A stretch of DNA of 27,440 nt from Bacillota bacterium (lineage in GTDB: Bacteria; Bacillota; Negativicutes; Sporomusales; Sporomusaceae). The notes beneath the pieces are model-generated. The model was not told where the DNA came from. It made no database searches and worked only from the letters and a program-made list of their open reading frames with translations. The stretch is from the NCBI GenBank assembly GCA_023443285.1, contig JAEZVB010000066.1, positions 1 through 27,440 of the forward strand, read 5' to 3'. Of this stretch, positions 7,001 to 13,736 are shown piece after piece (the stretch's first letter is position 1; each line of letters begins with the position of its first letter). Both the position numbers and the translations under genes were made by a program.

Positions 7001-7687
7001 ATGCGTCCGGATAAGATTATCATGAAGCTGAAAAAGTCGGTAGAGGAAATGGAAATCATGTTGGTGGAAAAGGCGGCGAAGGAAGCGGTTGCTGCCGGAA
7101 CTGACCCAGTTGTTGCGATTAATGAAGGTCTGGCCAAAGGCATGAAAACAGTAAGCGACCTATTTGATGAAGGCGAGGCTTTTGTACCGCATTTATTAGT
7201 GGCTGCTGAGGCCTTTGAATCAGGGGTAGCGATTTTGACAGAATCGATGAGCCAAGAAAATAAATTACGGTCTACGCAAGGCCGGGTATTGATTTTCACT
7301 GTGCAGGGCGATATTCATGACATTGGTAAGAATATTGTTAAAACCATGTTGCAGGCCAGTGGCTTTCTGGTTATTGATTTAGGCCGAGATGTGGCAATTG
7401 ATGAGGCTATTGAAAAAGCCAAAGAGTATAATGTAGATATTATTGTTGCGGCGGCGCTTATGCGAACTACGATGCCGGCTCAACGCGAGCTTATTCAGGC
7501 TCTCGATGAAGCCGGTATCCGAAAACAGTTTAAGTGTTTGTTTGGCGGGTCTCCGGTATCAGCGGAGTGGGTGCAAAAAATCGGCGGTGATGCCTATGCC
7601 GAAACAGCTGGTGATGCAGTGGTCAAAGCCAGGCTGCTAATGGCAGAGATTCATGCTGGTAATGGTAAACAAGACTGCCTAGTCTGA
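7001..7687 (+). CDS. mtmC: Methylamine corrinoid protein, first copy (MtmC-like)
   Basis: A 228-aa methyltransferase corrinoid protein. Residues 1-90 form the helical cap domain (DLFDEGEAFVPHLLVAAEAF) and 95-219 the B12-binding Rossmann domain: GDIHDIGKN with the cobalt-ligand His106, ALMRTTMP near 153-159, FGGSPVS near 181. It accepts the methyl group from MtmB on Co(I). Start chosen at 7001: GGAGG lies nine nt upstream and the alignment with the second copy (8669-9328) begins exactly here, running without gaps for 219 residues at about 66% identity by hand count. It has an extra nine-residue tail. Thr155 of the conserved TTTM run is Arg here. A frame upstream to 6899 exists but crosses the terminator. 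It is separated from the rest of the cluster by a new promoter, so it may be expressed on its own. Confidence 0.88.
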   Translation: MRPDKIIMKLKKSVEEMEIMLVEKAAKEAVAAGTDPVVAINEGLAKGMKTVSDLFDEGEAFVPHLLVAAEAFESGVAILTESMSQENKLRSTQGRVLIFTVQGDIHDIGKNIVKTMLQASGFLVIDLGRDVAIDEAIEKAKEYNVDIIVAAALMRTTMPAQRELIQALDEAGIRKQFKCLFGGSPVSAEWVQKIGGDAYAETAGDAVVKARLLMAEIHAGNGKQDCLV

Positions 7688-7688
7688 C

Positions 7689-7717
7689 TTGACAATTTTT
7701 GAATAAACTGATATTAT
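7689..7717 (+). promoter_or_regulatory. Consensus sigma-A promoter of the HTH gene
   Basis: A perfect TTGACA (7689-7694), 17-nt spacer and TATTAT (7712-7717), starting one base after the corrinoid gene's stop codon. An inverted repeat AGACT-GCCT-AGTCT (7672-7685) abuts the -35 box and could be an operator. Confidence 0.8.
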
Positions 7718-7750
7718 ACGCCTGCATAGGTGTGCGGTTAAGTTCTCGCG

Positions 7751-7785
7751 CTTGGGTGCGGGCGGCTTATCGGGGGATACCCAAG
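7751..7785 (+). promoter_or_regulatory. Hairpin overlapping the HTH gene's ribosome site
   Basis: CTTGGGT (7751-7757) pairs perfectly with ACCCAAG (7779-7785). The 3' arm overlaps the start of the AAGGAAAGG ribosome site (7783-7791) of the HTH gene at 7800, so folding would partly hide the site. Suggestive of translational control; no known riboswitch class recognised. Confidence 0.4.
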
Positions 7786-7799
7786 GAAAGGTTGAGTGT

Positions 7800-8303
7800 A
7801 TGCCTAGGGTAGCGGTCAAAATTGAGTTAACTGATACGGAGCGGGCTGAATTAGAAAAAAACATAAAAGGCCATAAAATTGAGAAACGGCTCTATATACG
7901 GTCAAGAATTATTCTTTTGGCAGCAGAAGGCAAAGAGTGTATCGAGATTGCAGAGATTCTCGGTGTTTCTGAGAAAACCTGCCGTAAGTGGCGAACCCGG
8001 TTTGCCGAAAAACGGCTGGATGGTATTGTCGACTTGGAAAGAAGCGGCGCGCCCGATACCTTTACAGAAGAAGAACGCCTGGAGATTATCCGTTTGGCCT
8101 GTAGTCAGCCGGAGATAGCGAAGAATTGGACCCTGGCTTATTTAACAGAGATGGCCATAGAACGAATTGGACGTTCCATTTCCATTGAGACTGTACGACA
8201 AATTCTAAAGTCGGCAGACAAAAAGGCAGTTGTTGTCCCGCCTAGCAGGCATAATTTGTATATAAAGCCTAGTTTATCGCCTAGCTTATCGGAAGACAAG
8301 TGA
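7800..8303 (+). CDS. Stand-alone IS630-type HTH protein, possible domesticated regulator
   Basis: A 167-aa protein matching the N-terminal DNA-binding half of IS630/Tc1-mariner transposases: a homeodomain-like HTH (about residues 28-68, SRIILLAAEGKECIEIAEILG then SEKTCRKWRTRF), a linker (ERSGAPDTFTEEERLEIIRLAC) and a second winged-helix segment (NWTLAYLTEMAIERIGRSIS through VRQILKSAD). It stops where the DDE catalytic domain would begin, and I find no DDE remnant in the 60 nt before the next hairpin. Start at 7800: AGGAAAGG lies eight nt upstream. It has its own consensus promoter and strong terminator, and no flanking inverted repeats were seen. Placed between two corrinoid genes, it may regulate this cluster; a truncated transposon remnant is the alternative. 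Confidence 0.75.
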   Translation: MPRVAVKIELTDTERAELEKNIKGHKIEKRLYIRSRIILLAAEGKECIEIAEILGVSEKTCRKWRTRFAEKRLDGIVDLERSGAPDTFTEEERLEIIRLACSQPEIAKNWTLAYLTEMAIERIGRSISIETVRQILKSADKKAVVVPPSRHNLYIKPSLSPSLSEDK

Positions 8304-8309
8304 TTATTG

Positions 8310-8333
8310 TGTTGTCGCAAACTGGCGACAACA
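8310..8333 (+). other. Perfect hairpin after the HTH gene
   Basis: A 9-bp perfect stem (TGTTGTCGC at 8310-8318 with GCGACAACA at 8325-8333) closes a 6-nt loop (AAACTG), seven nt after the HTH stop codon. There is no T tract, so it is not an intrinsic terminator by itself; it may protect the 3' end or be an operator. Confidence 0.5.
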
Positions 8334-8362
8334 TGCCGACAAAAGTATATTGAGGACTATTT

Positions 8363-8410
8363 AAAAGCAATGGCAGCTTGGGGGGAAAGTGCCATTGCTT
8401 TTTTATTTTT
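8363..8410 (+). terminator. Intrinsic terminator of the HTH transcription unit
   Basis: A 13-bp perfect stem (AAAAGCAATGGCA at 8363-8375, complement at 8390-8402) with a 14-nt loop, followed by TTTTATTTTT. It isolates the mtmC1/HTH unit from the mtmC2 operon. Confidence 0.9.
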
Positions 8411-8490
8411 GATTATTTCAAATAAATTCGGTTTGTTATAAATCAAATAATCAGTATTAATAAAAATTAAAAAATAGTTTAAAAAGGGTA

Positions 8491-8519
8491 TTGCATTATA
8501 AAAAACACAGTGATATAAT
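8491..8519 (+). promoter_or_regulatory. Sigma-A promoter of the mtmC2-mtmB-pyl operon
   Basis: TTGCAT (8491-8496), 17-nt spacer, TATAAT (8514-8519); start predicted near 8526, leader about 143 nt. TATTGCATT around the -35 box is identical in the amt promoter, and the two regions stay aligned without gaps through 8556. Confidence 0.8.
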
Positions 8520-8535
8520 ACGTTTCATAGAATAT

Positions 8536-8556
8536 CAAGCAAATAGTTACCGTTAT
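8536..8556 (+). promoter_or_regulatory. Leader element shared with amt
   Basis: CAAGCAAATA, then G, then TTACCGTTAT: 20 of 21 bases match the amt leader element (6685-6705, minus strand), beginning at the same distance from the -10 box. It contains the hairpin ATAG-TTACCG-TTAT, which competes with the pairing described at 8542-8614. Confidence 0.6.
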
Positions 8557-8614
8557 AAATAGCGAATAGCTCCCTAATAGTAGTGATTAAATGGTAACCT
8601 ATTGTTGTTGTTTT
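8542..8614 (+). promoter_or_regulatory. Possible attenuator in the mtmC2 leader
   Basis: AATAGTTACC (8542-8551) pairs over ten bp with GGTAA-CTATT (8593-8603, one bulged C at 8598), followed by TTGTTGTTTT. The 5' arm is part of the shared leader element, so the small hairpin there and this long-range stem exclude each other. The 41-nt loop and interrupted T tract make terminator activity uncertain. A further small hairpin, TATTTAT/ATAAATA, lies just before the GGAGGGG ribosome site. The rest of the 365-nt gap 8304-8668 shows no gene. Confidence 0.4.
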
Positions 8615-8668
8615 AGCGGTACTTATTTATTTGATAAATACTAAATGAATGGAGGGGAATTTTACTCA

Positions 8669-9328
8669 ATGAGCCAAAGTGAAATTTTAGCAAAGCTAAA
8701 AAATGCAGTGGAAGAGATGGACAGCGAGCTTGCTGAAGCAGCCGCAAAAGAGGCAATCGCAGCCGGCGTGGATCCGCTTGTTGCCATTAATGATGGATTG
8801 GCGGCAGGCATGCAAACCATGAGTGACCTTTTTGATGAAGGAGAAGCCTTTGTTCCCCAGTTGGTTGTAGCAGCCGAAGCCTTTGATGCGGCGGTGGCTA
8901 TTTTAAAAGAAGCCATTCCCAAAGACCAGCAGGATAGTGCATCCAAAGGTAAAATACTGCTGTTTACCGTTCAAGGTGATATTCATGACATTGGTAAAAA
9001 CATTGTTAAAACAATGCTTTCCGCCAGTGGTTTTGAAGTGATTGACCTGGGACGGGATGCAAATACCGAAGAGGTTGTCAGCAAGGCAAAAGAGTACAAG
9101 GTTAATATTATAGCCGGAGCAGCACTTATGACAACCACCATGCCAGCTCAACGTGATATTATTTCCATACTAAAGGACGAAGGTATCCGCGATCAGTTTA
9201 AATGTATGTTTGGCGGTGCGCCGGTATCACCTGAATGGGTGGCTAAAATTGGCGGCGATGCTTATGCCGAGACGGCGTCTGAAGCCGTTGAAAAAGCAAA
9301 AGCCTTAATGGCACAAATACGGGGGTGA
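8669..9328 (+). CDS. mtmC: Monomethylamine corrinoid protein, second copy (MtmC)
   Basis: A 219-aa corrinoid protein, the methyl carrier paired with MtmB directly downstream (gap five nt). The helical cap (residues 1-90) is followed by the B12 domain with GDIHDIGKN (cobalt-ligand His106), GAALMTTTMP (150-159) and FGGAPVSPEW (181-190). The usual Ser of the SxL cobalamin motif is Ala in both copies. Start at 8669 (MSQSEI) because GGAGGGG lies 11 nt upstream; an in-frame ATG at 8645 lies before that site. Because it is joined to mtmB it is the more likely cognate carrier; the first copy may serve another methyltransferase or other conditions. Confidence 0.92.
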   Translation: MSQSEILAKLKNAVEEMDSELAEAAAKEAIAAGVDPLVAINDGLAAGMQTMSDLFDEGEAFVPQLVVAAEAFDAAVAILKEAIPKDQQDSASKGKILLFTVQGDIHDIGKNIVKTMLSASGFEVIDLGRDANTEEVVSKAKEYKVNIIAGAALMTTTMPAQRDIISILKDEGIRDQFKCMFGGAPVSPEWVAKIGGDAYAETASEAVEKAKALMAQIRG

Positions 9329-9333
9329 TCTAA

Positions 9334-10725
9334 ATGGCATTGGCAAAAGCGTTAACGGTTTTTGATATTTATGAAAGAGCGAAAACCGGTCCGAAATTTG
9401 AAGAGAAGGAATGGGACTTTAAAGTTATCCCACAAACAGCTGCTAGGCTAAAGAAAAAGTACAACATTAAAATGGATAAAAAACAGATTATCCCGACTGA
9501 CAAAGAACAGATCAATAATTTGTTCCAAGCCGGCCTGGAAATGCTGGTAGAATGTGGTATCTATTGTATCGATACGAACAGGATCATCAAGTATACCAAG
9601 GATGAAGTACTGGCAGCCATTAAAACTGCGCCGACCCGGGCGGTGTATGGCGAAGGGAAACAGGCAGTTATTATGACGCCGCGCAGTTATCTGGATAAAA
9701 AAGCGCCGATTATACAAGGCGGCCCTACAGGAGCTCCTTGCTCGGAAGAGCACTTCTTAGCAATCCATCAATCCTATGCGCAGGAACCGCTGGTTAATAC
9801 CATTGTTGACGGAGTTCTGCAGACAATCAAGGGTTATGATCCAGTCCCCGGCAGCCCTTATGAAATAGCTGCTGTAAAATCAGAAGCCATTATGGTTCGG
9901 GCGGCACAAGACAGAGCCGGTCGCACCGGTATGGGGCTCTAGGGGAATGAAACTTCACTTTCACCCGCAGGAGTAATCGCAGCCGATTTTCCTGGCGGAA
10001 TGAGGCCTTCTGACAGCCATGAAGTGTCCCAGCTCAATGAGTTGAAAATCGATGTAGGTGCATTGGTATTCACTGCTCATTATCAACTAGCTGGCAATCT
10101 CATCATGTGCGAGCAGATGCCTATTTATGGCGGTTATGCCGGTGGTCTCGAAGAGACAACCATTGTTGACGTAGCCACCACTATTAACGCCTTTGTTATG
10201 ACAGGGGCAACCTGGCATTTGGACGGTCCGGTTCATGTTCGTTGGGGCATTACTACAGCCAGAGAGGCTCTTGCTGTAGCTGGCCACTGCGCCATGGCAA
10301 TCGAGGCTAATACCAATTTGATGCTAGGCAATCAATACTATACACTGGCAGGCCCGTGCACAGTTATGTGTTTGCTAGAAACAGCCGCGCAAGCTATAAC
10401 CGATACGGCAAGTGGCCGGGAAGTGCTTTCCGGAGTAGCTGCCAGCAAGGGTGTAGCTACAAACTTTACCACTGGTTTAGAAGCTAGAATGATGGCTGAA
10501 GCCGCCTGGGCAGTTGCCGGTATGGAAACGGCTAAAGTAAATGAAATTCTGGATAAGCTTGTCGCTATCTATGAAAAAGATTACAAAAACGCGCCAAAAG
10601 GTAAAGCCTTCGAAGAGTGTTACGATGTGGTTAAATTAGTTCCTACGCAGGAATACCTGGATGTATATGAGGAAGCCGTAAAAATTCTAACAAGTTTGGG
10701 TCTGGATTACTGGACAGTAAAGTAG
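9334..10725 (+). CDS. mtmB: Monomethylamine methyltransferase with in-frame amber (pyrrolysine)
   Basis: Monomethylamine:corrinoid methyltransferase, which transfers the methyl group of CH3NH2 to Co(I) MtmC and releases ammonia. Reading the TAG at 9940-9942 as pyrrolysine gives 463 residues with Pyl at 203; Methanosarcina MtmB is 458 with Pyl202. Matching landmarks on both sides of the codon identify MtmB rather than MtbB or MttB: ECGIYCIDTNRIIKYTKDE, IQGGPTGAP, GRTGMGL-Pyl-GNETSLSPAG, SDSHEVSQLNELKID, IYGGYAGGLEETTIVDVAT, WHLDGPVH, and TDTASGREVLSGVA. The frame is intact throughout, so this is not a pseudogene; automatic calls will split it at 9942 and 10000. It ends in another TAG (10723-10725); reading through that one would add 23 codons before a TAA at 10795. 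Confidence 0.96.
9940..9942 (+). other. In-frame UAG decoded as pyrrolysine
   Basis: This TAG lies at MtmB codon 203, within GMGL-UAG-GNETS, aligned with the Pyl202 context of Methanosarcina MtmB. The downstream frame continues with conserved sequence from the very next codon, and pylT, pylS and pylBCD all lie downstream on the same strand. Confidence 0.96.
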
Positions 10726-10734
10726 CTGGAGGTT

Positions 10735-10783
10735 CCCCCTGACGGGAATTGCCCAGCCTATTGCCGGAAATTCTCACAGGGGG
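10735..10783 (+). other. Structured 5' flank of pylT
   Basis: CCCCCTG (10735-10741) pairs with CAGGGGG (10777-10783), and inside it GAATT (10746-10750) can pair with AATTC. A palindrome GGGGATATCCCC follows directly before the tRNA. A TATAAT at 10793-10798 lies too close to the tRNA 5' end to be its promoter. The fold may mark a processing site that frees pylT from the mtmB transcript. Confidence 0.4.
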
Positions 10784-10800
10784 ATATCCCCTTATAATCT

Positions 10801-10872
10801 GGAGGGTGGATCGTAGAGATCGCATGGACTCTAAATTCATGCAGCCGGGTGCGACTCCCGGACTCTCCGCCA
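10801..10872 (+). tRNA. pylT: tRNA-Pyl (anticodon CUA)
   Basis: A 72-nt tRNA with the special features of tRNA-Pyl. Acceptor stem GGAGGGT (10801-10807) pairs with ACTCTCC (10862-10868, one G:T), discriminator G at 10869 and encoded CCA at 10870-10872. The anticodon loop CTCTAAA carries CTA and is closed by a six-pair stem (CATGGA/TTCATG), longer than the usual five. The T arm is GCCGGG with TGCGACT and CCCGG. The D arm is very small, as in Methanosarcina and Desulfitobacterium. It sits between mtmB and the reactivase gene rather than in its own unit, so it is probably cut out of the operon transcript. An open frame running through it (from 10749) should not be used to extend the next gene. 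Confidence 0.95.
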
Positions 10873-10889
10873 TTTATGGAGAAAAAGTG

Positions 10890-12800
10890 ATGGAATGTAC
10901 AGTTGTTTTTCAGCCGGCAGGCTGCCGAGGGCTGATAGCGCGAGGGAAAAGCATACTTACTGCTGCCAGGGAGTTAGGTGCCGCTGTGGAATCACCCTGC
11001 GGTGCCAGTGAAGTCTGTGGTAAATGCAAAGTAATTATTGAAGATAAGCACTGTGTATCGCCGGTCACTGCAAAAGAGCGAAAAATGCTCAGCGGAGAAG
11101 AATTAGCTAATAACTATCGGCTAGCCTGTTGTACCTATATCAACAGCGACACTGTGGTGGTTGTCCCTCAGGAAAGCAGGGCTTTAAGCCAAGTGGTGCT
11201 GGAAAATGGAACCGAGCGGGAGTTTACCATAAATCCGGCAGTAAAGAAGTATTCTGTGGAACTGAATAAGCCTACTTTAGCTGATTGCCGAGATGATTTT
11301 ACCCGATTGACGGCAGCGCTAGAAAGTAAGTTTATTCAGCTTGACAAGCAAATAACGATGGATTACAAGGCGCTTTGTTATCTGCCTGATATGATAAGGC
11401 AAAACGGCTGGAAGGTTACGGCTACGCTGTGGCAGGACAGTGAGATTATTGCTGTTGAGCCTGGAGTGTCTAATACAGTGTATGGTATTGCCATTGATAT
11501 TGGGACAACAACATTGGCTGCATACTTATGTGAACTAACTAGTGGCAAGATGGTGGCTCAGGCATCGCTGATGAACAGCCAGGTGAGCTATGGTGATGAT
11601 GTATTGTCCCGCATCACATACTGCATCAACAATGAAGCGGGTCTTAATAAGCTGCATCAAACCATTATTGCGGACATAAACAGTCTTGTCAGGTCATTAT
11701 GTGAAAAGGCAGCCATCCATACCGGAAACATTATGGAAATGGTGCTGGTATTTAATACTGTCATGCACCATATCGCCCTTCGCATCAACCCTAAGAATAT
11801 AGGCGTTGCGCCCTTTGTCTCCGTGATTAAGGAGGCCGTTAATATTAAGGCGCGAGAATTGGGGATTGAAATCGCCGCAGGTGGATATGTGCATTGCTTG
11901 CCAATTGAAGCCGGCTTTGTAGGTGCCGACAATGTGGCTGTACTTATTGCCGAGCAGCCATATAACCAGGAAGAACCGACACTCATTGTCGATATCGGGA
12001 CAAACGGCGAGATTAATTTGGGCAATAAAGACAGAGTATTGTCTGCTTCCTGTGCAACCGGGCCGGCGATGGAAGGCGCGCAAATCAAATTCGGGATGCG
12101 GGCTGCGCCGGGAGCCATTGCCAAGATAACAATCGATCCTAAAACCAGGGAACCTGAGGTAGAAATTATTGGTAATGCTGAGGATAGCCAAGACTCTCTG
12201 GTAGCCAGGGGGATATGCGGTTCGGGAATTATCGATGCGGTGGCCGAGCTATTCAAAACAGGTATTATTAATCCTGATGGCAGCTTTAACAAAAAAAATC
12301 AGTGTGAGCGATTGCGAAAAGGCGCAGACGGAAAATTCGAATATGTACTGGTCTGGGCGGCTAAAACTTCTATTGGCCAGGATATTACGATTACCCAGAA
12401 GGATATCCGTGCCGTTCAGCTTGCTAAGGCGGCGCTTTATGCCGGTGCAAAGATTCTGATGCGTAAAATGGGTGTGGAGCAGGTCGGGCGCATTACACTG
12501 GCAGGAGCTTTTGGCAGTTATATCAACAAAGAAAATGCCTTGGTTATCGGCATGATTCCTGATTGTGATCCAGCTAAGATAGTAGTTGTCGGAAATGCTG
12601 CCGGTGAGGGCGCAAAACTGGCCTTATATGACCAAAATAAACGAATTGAGGCGCAACAAGTGGCTAGGATCGTGCAGTTTGTCGAGACTGCCGCAGAGCC
12701 TGATTTTCAAGAAACCTTTCTTGCGGCTATGTATTTTCCCCATGCCAACGATCAGTTTGTACATATTGCCCGGATACTTGACAAAGTTCCTTGTGTATAG
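10890..12800 (+). CDS. Corrinoid reductive activator (2Fe-2S, ASKHA/DUF4445)
   Basis: A 636-aa RACo-type corrinoid reactivase, the bacterial counterpart of archaeal RamA. It uses ATP to drive one-electron reduction of accidentally oxidised Co(II) corrinoid back to Co(I). An N-terminal 2Fe-2S ferredoxin domain has C37, C43, C46 and C80 or C81 (SPCGASEVCGKCKV). The middle linker is followed by the ASKHA ATPase-like core with DIGTTTLAAYL, IVDIGTNGEI, SCATGPAMEGAQIKFGM and GRITLAGAFG. Archaeal RamA instead carries C-terminal 4Fe-4S motifs. Start at the ATG 10890: GGAG at 10878 gives proper spacing, and the frame upstream runs through pylT. A GTG at 10887 is less well placed. The stop is TAG, followed four codons later by TGA. 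Confidence 0.9.
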   Translation: MECTVVFQPAGCRGLIARGKSILTAARELGAAVESPCGASEVCGKCKVIIEDKHCVSPVTAKERKMLSGEELANNYRLACCTYINSDTVVVVPQESRALSQVVLENGTEREFTINPAVKKYSVELNKPTLADCRDDFTRLTAALESKFIQLDKQITMDYKALCYLPDMIRQNGWKVTATLWQDSEIIAVEPGVSNTVYGIAIDIGTTTLAAYLCELTSGKMVAQASLMNSQVSYGDDVLSRITYCINNEAGLNKLHQTIIADINSLVRSLCEKAAIHTGNIMEMVLVFNTVMHHIALRINPKNIGVAPFVSVIKEAVNIKARELGIEIAAGGYVHCLPIEAGFVGADNVAVLIAEQPYNQEEPTLIVDIGTNGEINLGNKDRVLSASCATGPAMEGAQIKFGMRAAPGAIAKITIDPKTREPEVEIIGNAEDSQDSLVARGICGSGIIDAVAELFKTGIINPDGSFNKKNQCERLRKGADGKFEYVLVWAAKTSIGQDITITQKDIRAVQLAKAALYAGAKILMRKMGVEQVGRITLAGAFGSYINKENALVIGMIPDCDPAKIVVVGNAAGEGAKLALYDQNKRIEAQQVARIVQFVETAAEPDFQETFLAAMYFPHANDQFVHIARILDKVPCV

Positions 12801-12839
12801 CCTCAGGCTAACTGACTTGAGTCTGGAGGGAGAGTAACT

Positions 12840-13715
12840 ATGAGTAAGCCGATTCAGTTTCAATGCAAATGGGATACTGCCGAGGTGCTGCCAGCGGTCG
12901 TACTGGAATCTGCCGGTACTAGTTATCTTCAGGCCTATACCGAGCGTCAGGCCATGGCTTTAGTAGCAGAGGGCAAGAGTATACTGGCATGTGATTCTAT
13001 CTGCAGAGTTCCTTTTTGTGTGACCGTTGAAGCCGAAGCTTTTGGAGCCAAAGTAGAAATCCCAGAAGATGATACCGTGCCAACTATCAAGGGATATCGT
13101 TTTACCACAATGGAACAACTGGCAGGTTTGAGCGAGATTGACCTGACCGCAGGCAGAATTAATGAGGTGCTACACTGTATTGCGATTCTCACAGATAGAG
13201 GCAATGTGGTTGCCGTTAATGTGGAAGGGCCGTTTACCATTTTGGGACTATTGATTGATTCAACCGAACTTTTTAAAGGTATTTACCTCCACCGAAAGCT
13301 ATTGGAACAAACCCTGCAAGTACTGGAGAAGAGTATTGTCAAATATATCGAAGCCTGTGTGGCGCAAGGGGCAAAAATTATATCCTACGCTGATCCCACA
13401 GGGGCGCTGGAACTGGTAGGGCTTAAGCTCTACCGGGAATTAAGCGGCAAAAGCTCGTACAATATCCTAAAAATGCTGGATGGCAGGCTGGAGGGGGCGA
13501 TGGTTCATCTTTGTGGCATAAGCTCTCTTAATATGGAATCGGCAGGTTTTTGTTCAGCTAAGAAGGTTGTGGTGTCAGGAGCGCGGACATATGGTGACAG
13601 CTTATGTCAGGTAGTAGCCAACAAGCCGGACATCAAACTGGTAGGGCATAATTGCATGAAAAGTACGCCGGTCGTGCAAAAAAATCCTGTGGTATGGCAA
13701 ATTCAACTTAAGTAG
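12840..13715 (+). CDS. Short MtbA-like (UroD-fold) methylcorrinoid methyltransferase
   Basis: A 291-aa protein related to the uroporphyrinogen decarboxylase superfamily methyltransferases (MtbA/MtaA), shorter than the usual 330-340 aa. These take the methyl group from methyl-Co(III) corrinoid using a zinc-activated thiol acceptor. The zinc motif H-x-C...C is intact: H223 and C225 (MVHLCG) and C272 (GHNC). EGPFTILGLLID (129-140) and YADPTG (183-188) match family segments. In methanogens the acceptor is coenzyme M; acetogens usually use tetrahydrofolate, so the acceptor here is open. A GGAGGG site precedes the ATG. The stop is TAG, and readthrough would run in frame, with no other stop, into pylSc. 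Confidence 0.72.
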   Translation: MSKPIQFQCKWDTAEVLPAVVLESAGTSYLQAYTERQAMALVAEGKSILACDSICRVPFCVTVEAEAFGAKVEIPEDDTVPTIKGYRFTTMEQLAGLSEIDLTAGRINEVLHCIAILTDRGNVVAVNVEGPFTILGLLIDSTELFKGIYLHRKLLEQTLQVLEKSIVKYIEACVAQGAKIISYADPTGALELVGLKLYRELSGKSSYNILKMLDGRLEGAMVHLCGISSLNMESAGFCSAKKVVVSGARTYGDSLCQVVANKPDIKLVGHNCMKSTPVVQKNPVVWQIQLK

Positions 13716-13736
13716 GCCGCAAAAGAGGTGATGAGT

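Noticed and set aside
7800..8303. An active IS630 insertion sequence
   Set aside because: There is no DDE domain, no terminal inverted repeats were seen and the gene has dedicated promoter and terminator.
8489..8668. Cobalamin riboswitch before the corrinoid genes
   Set aside because: I could not find the conserved B12-box-type sequence or the multi-branched core in this leader or in 6870-7000.
9334..9942. mtmB as a pseudogene or two separate genes
   Set aside because: The second part is in the same frame, conserved sequence continues directly after the TAG, and the full Pyl machinery is encoded downstream.
10793..10798. TATAAT as the -10 box of a pylT promoter
   Set aside because: It ends two bases before the mature tRNA, so transcription would start inside the tRNA; no convincing -35 box is spaced 17 nt away.
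10749..10889. A 47-residue N-terminal extension of the corrinoid reactivase
   Set aside because: This frame runs through pylT; a proper ribosome site precedes the ATG at 10890, where family similarity begins.
11657..12292. Long minus-strand ORFs inside the reactivase gene
   Set aside because: They are antisense shadows of a strongly conserved ASKHA coding region with no ribosome site.
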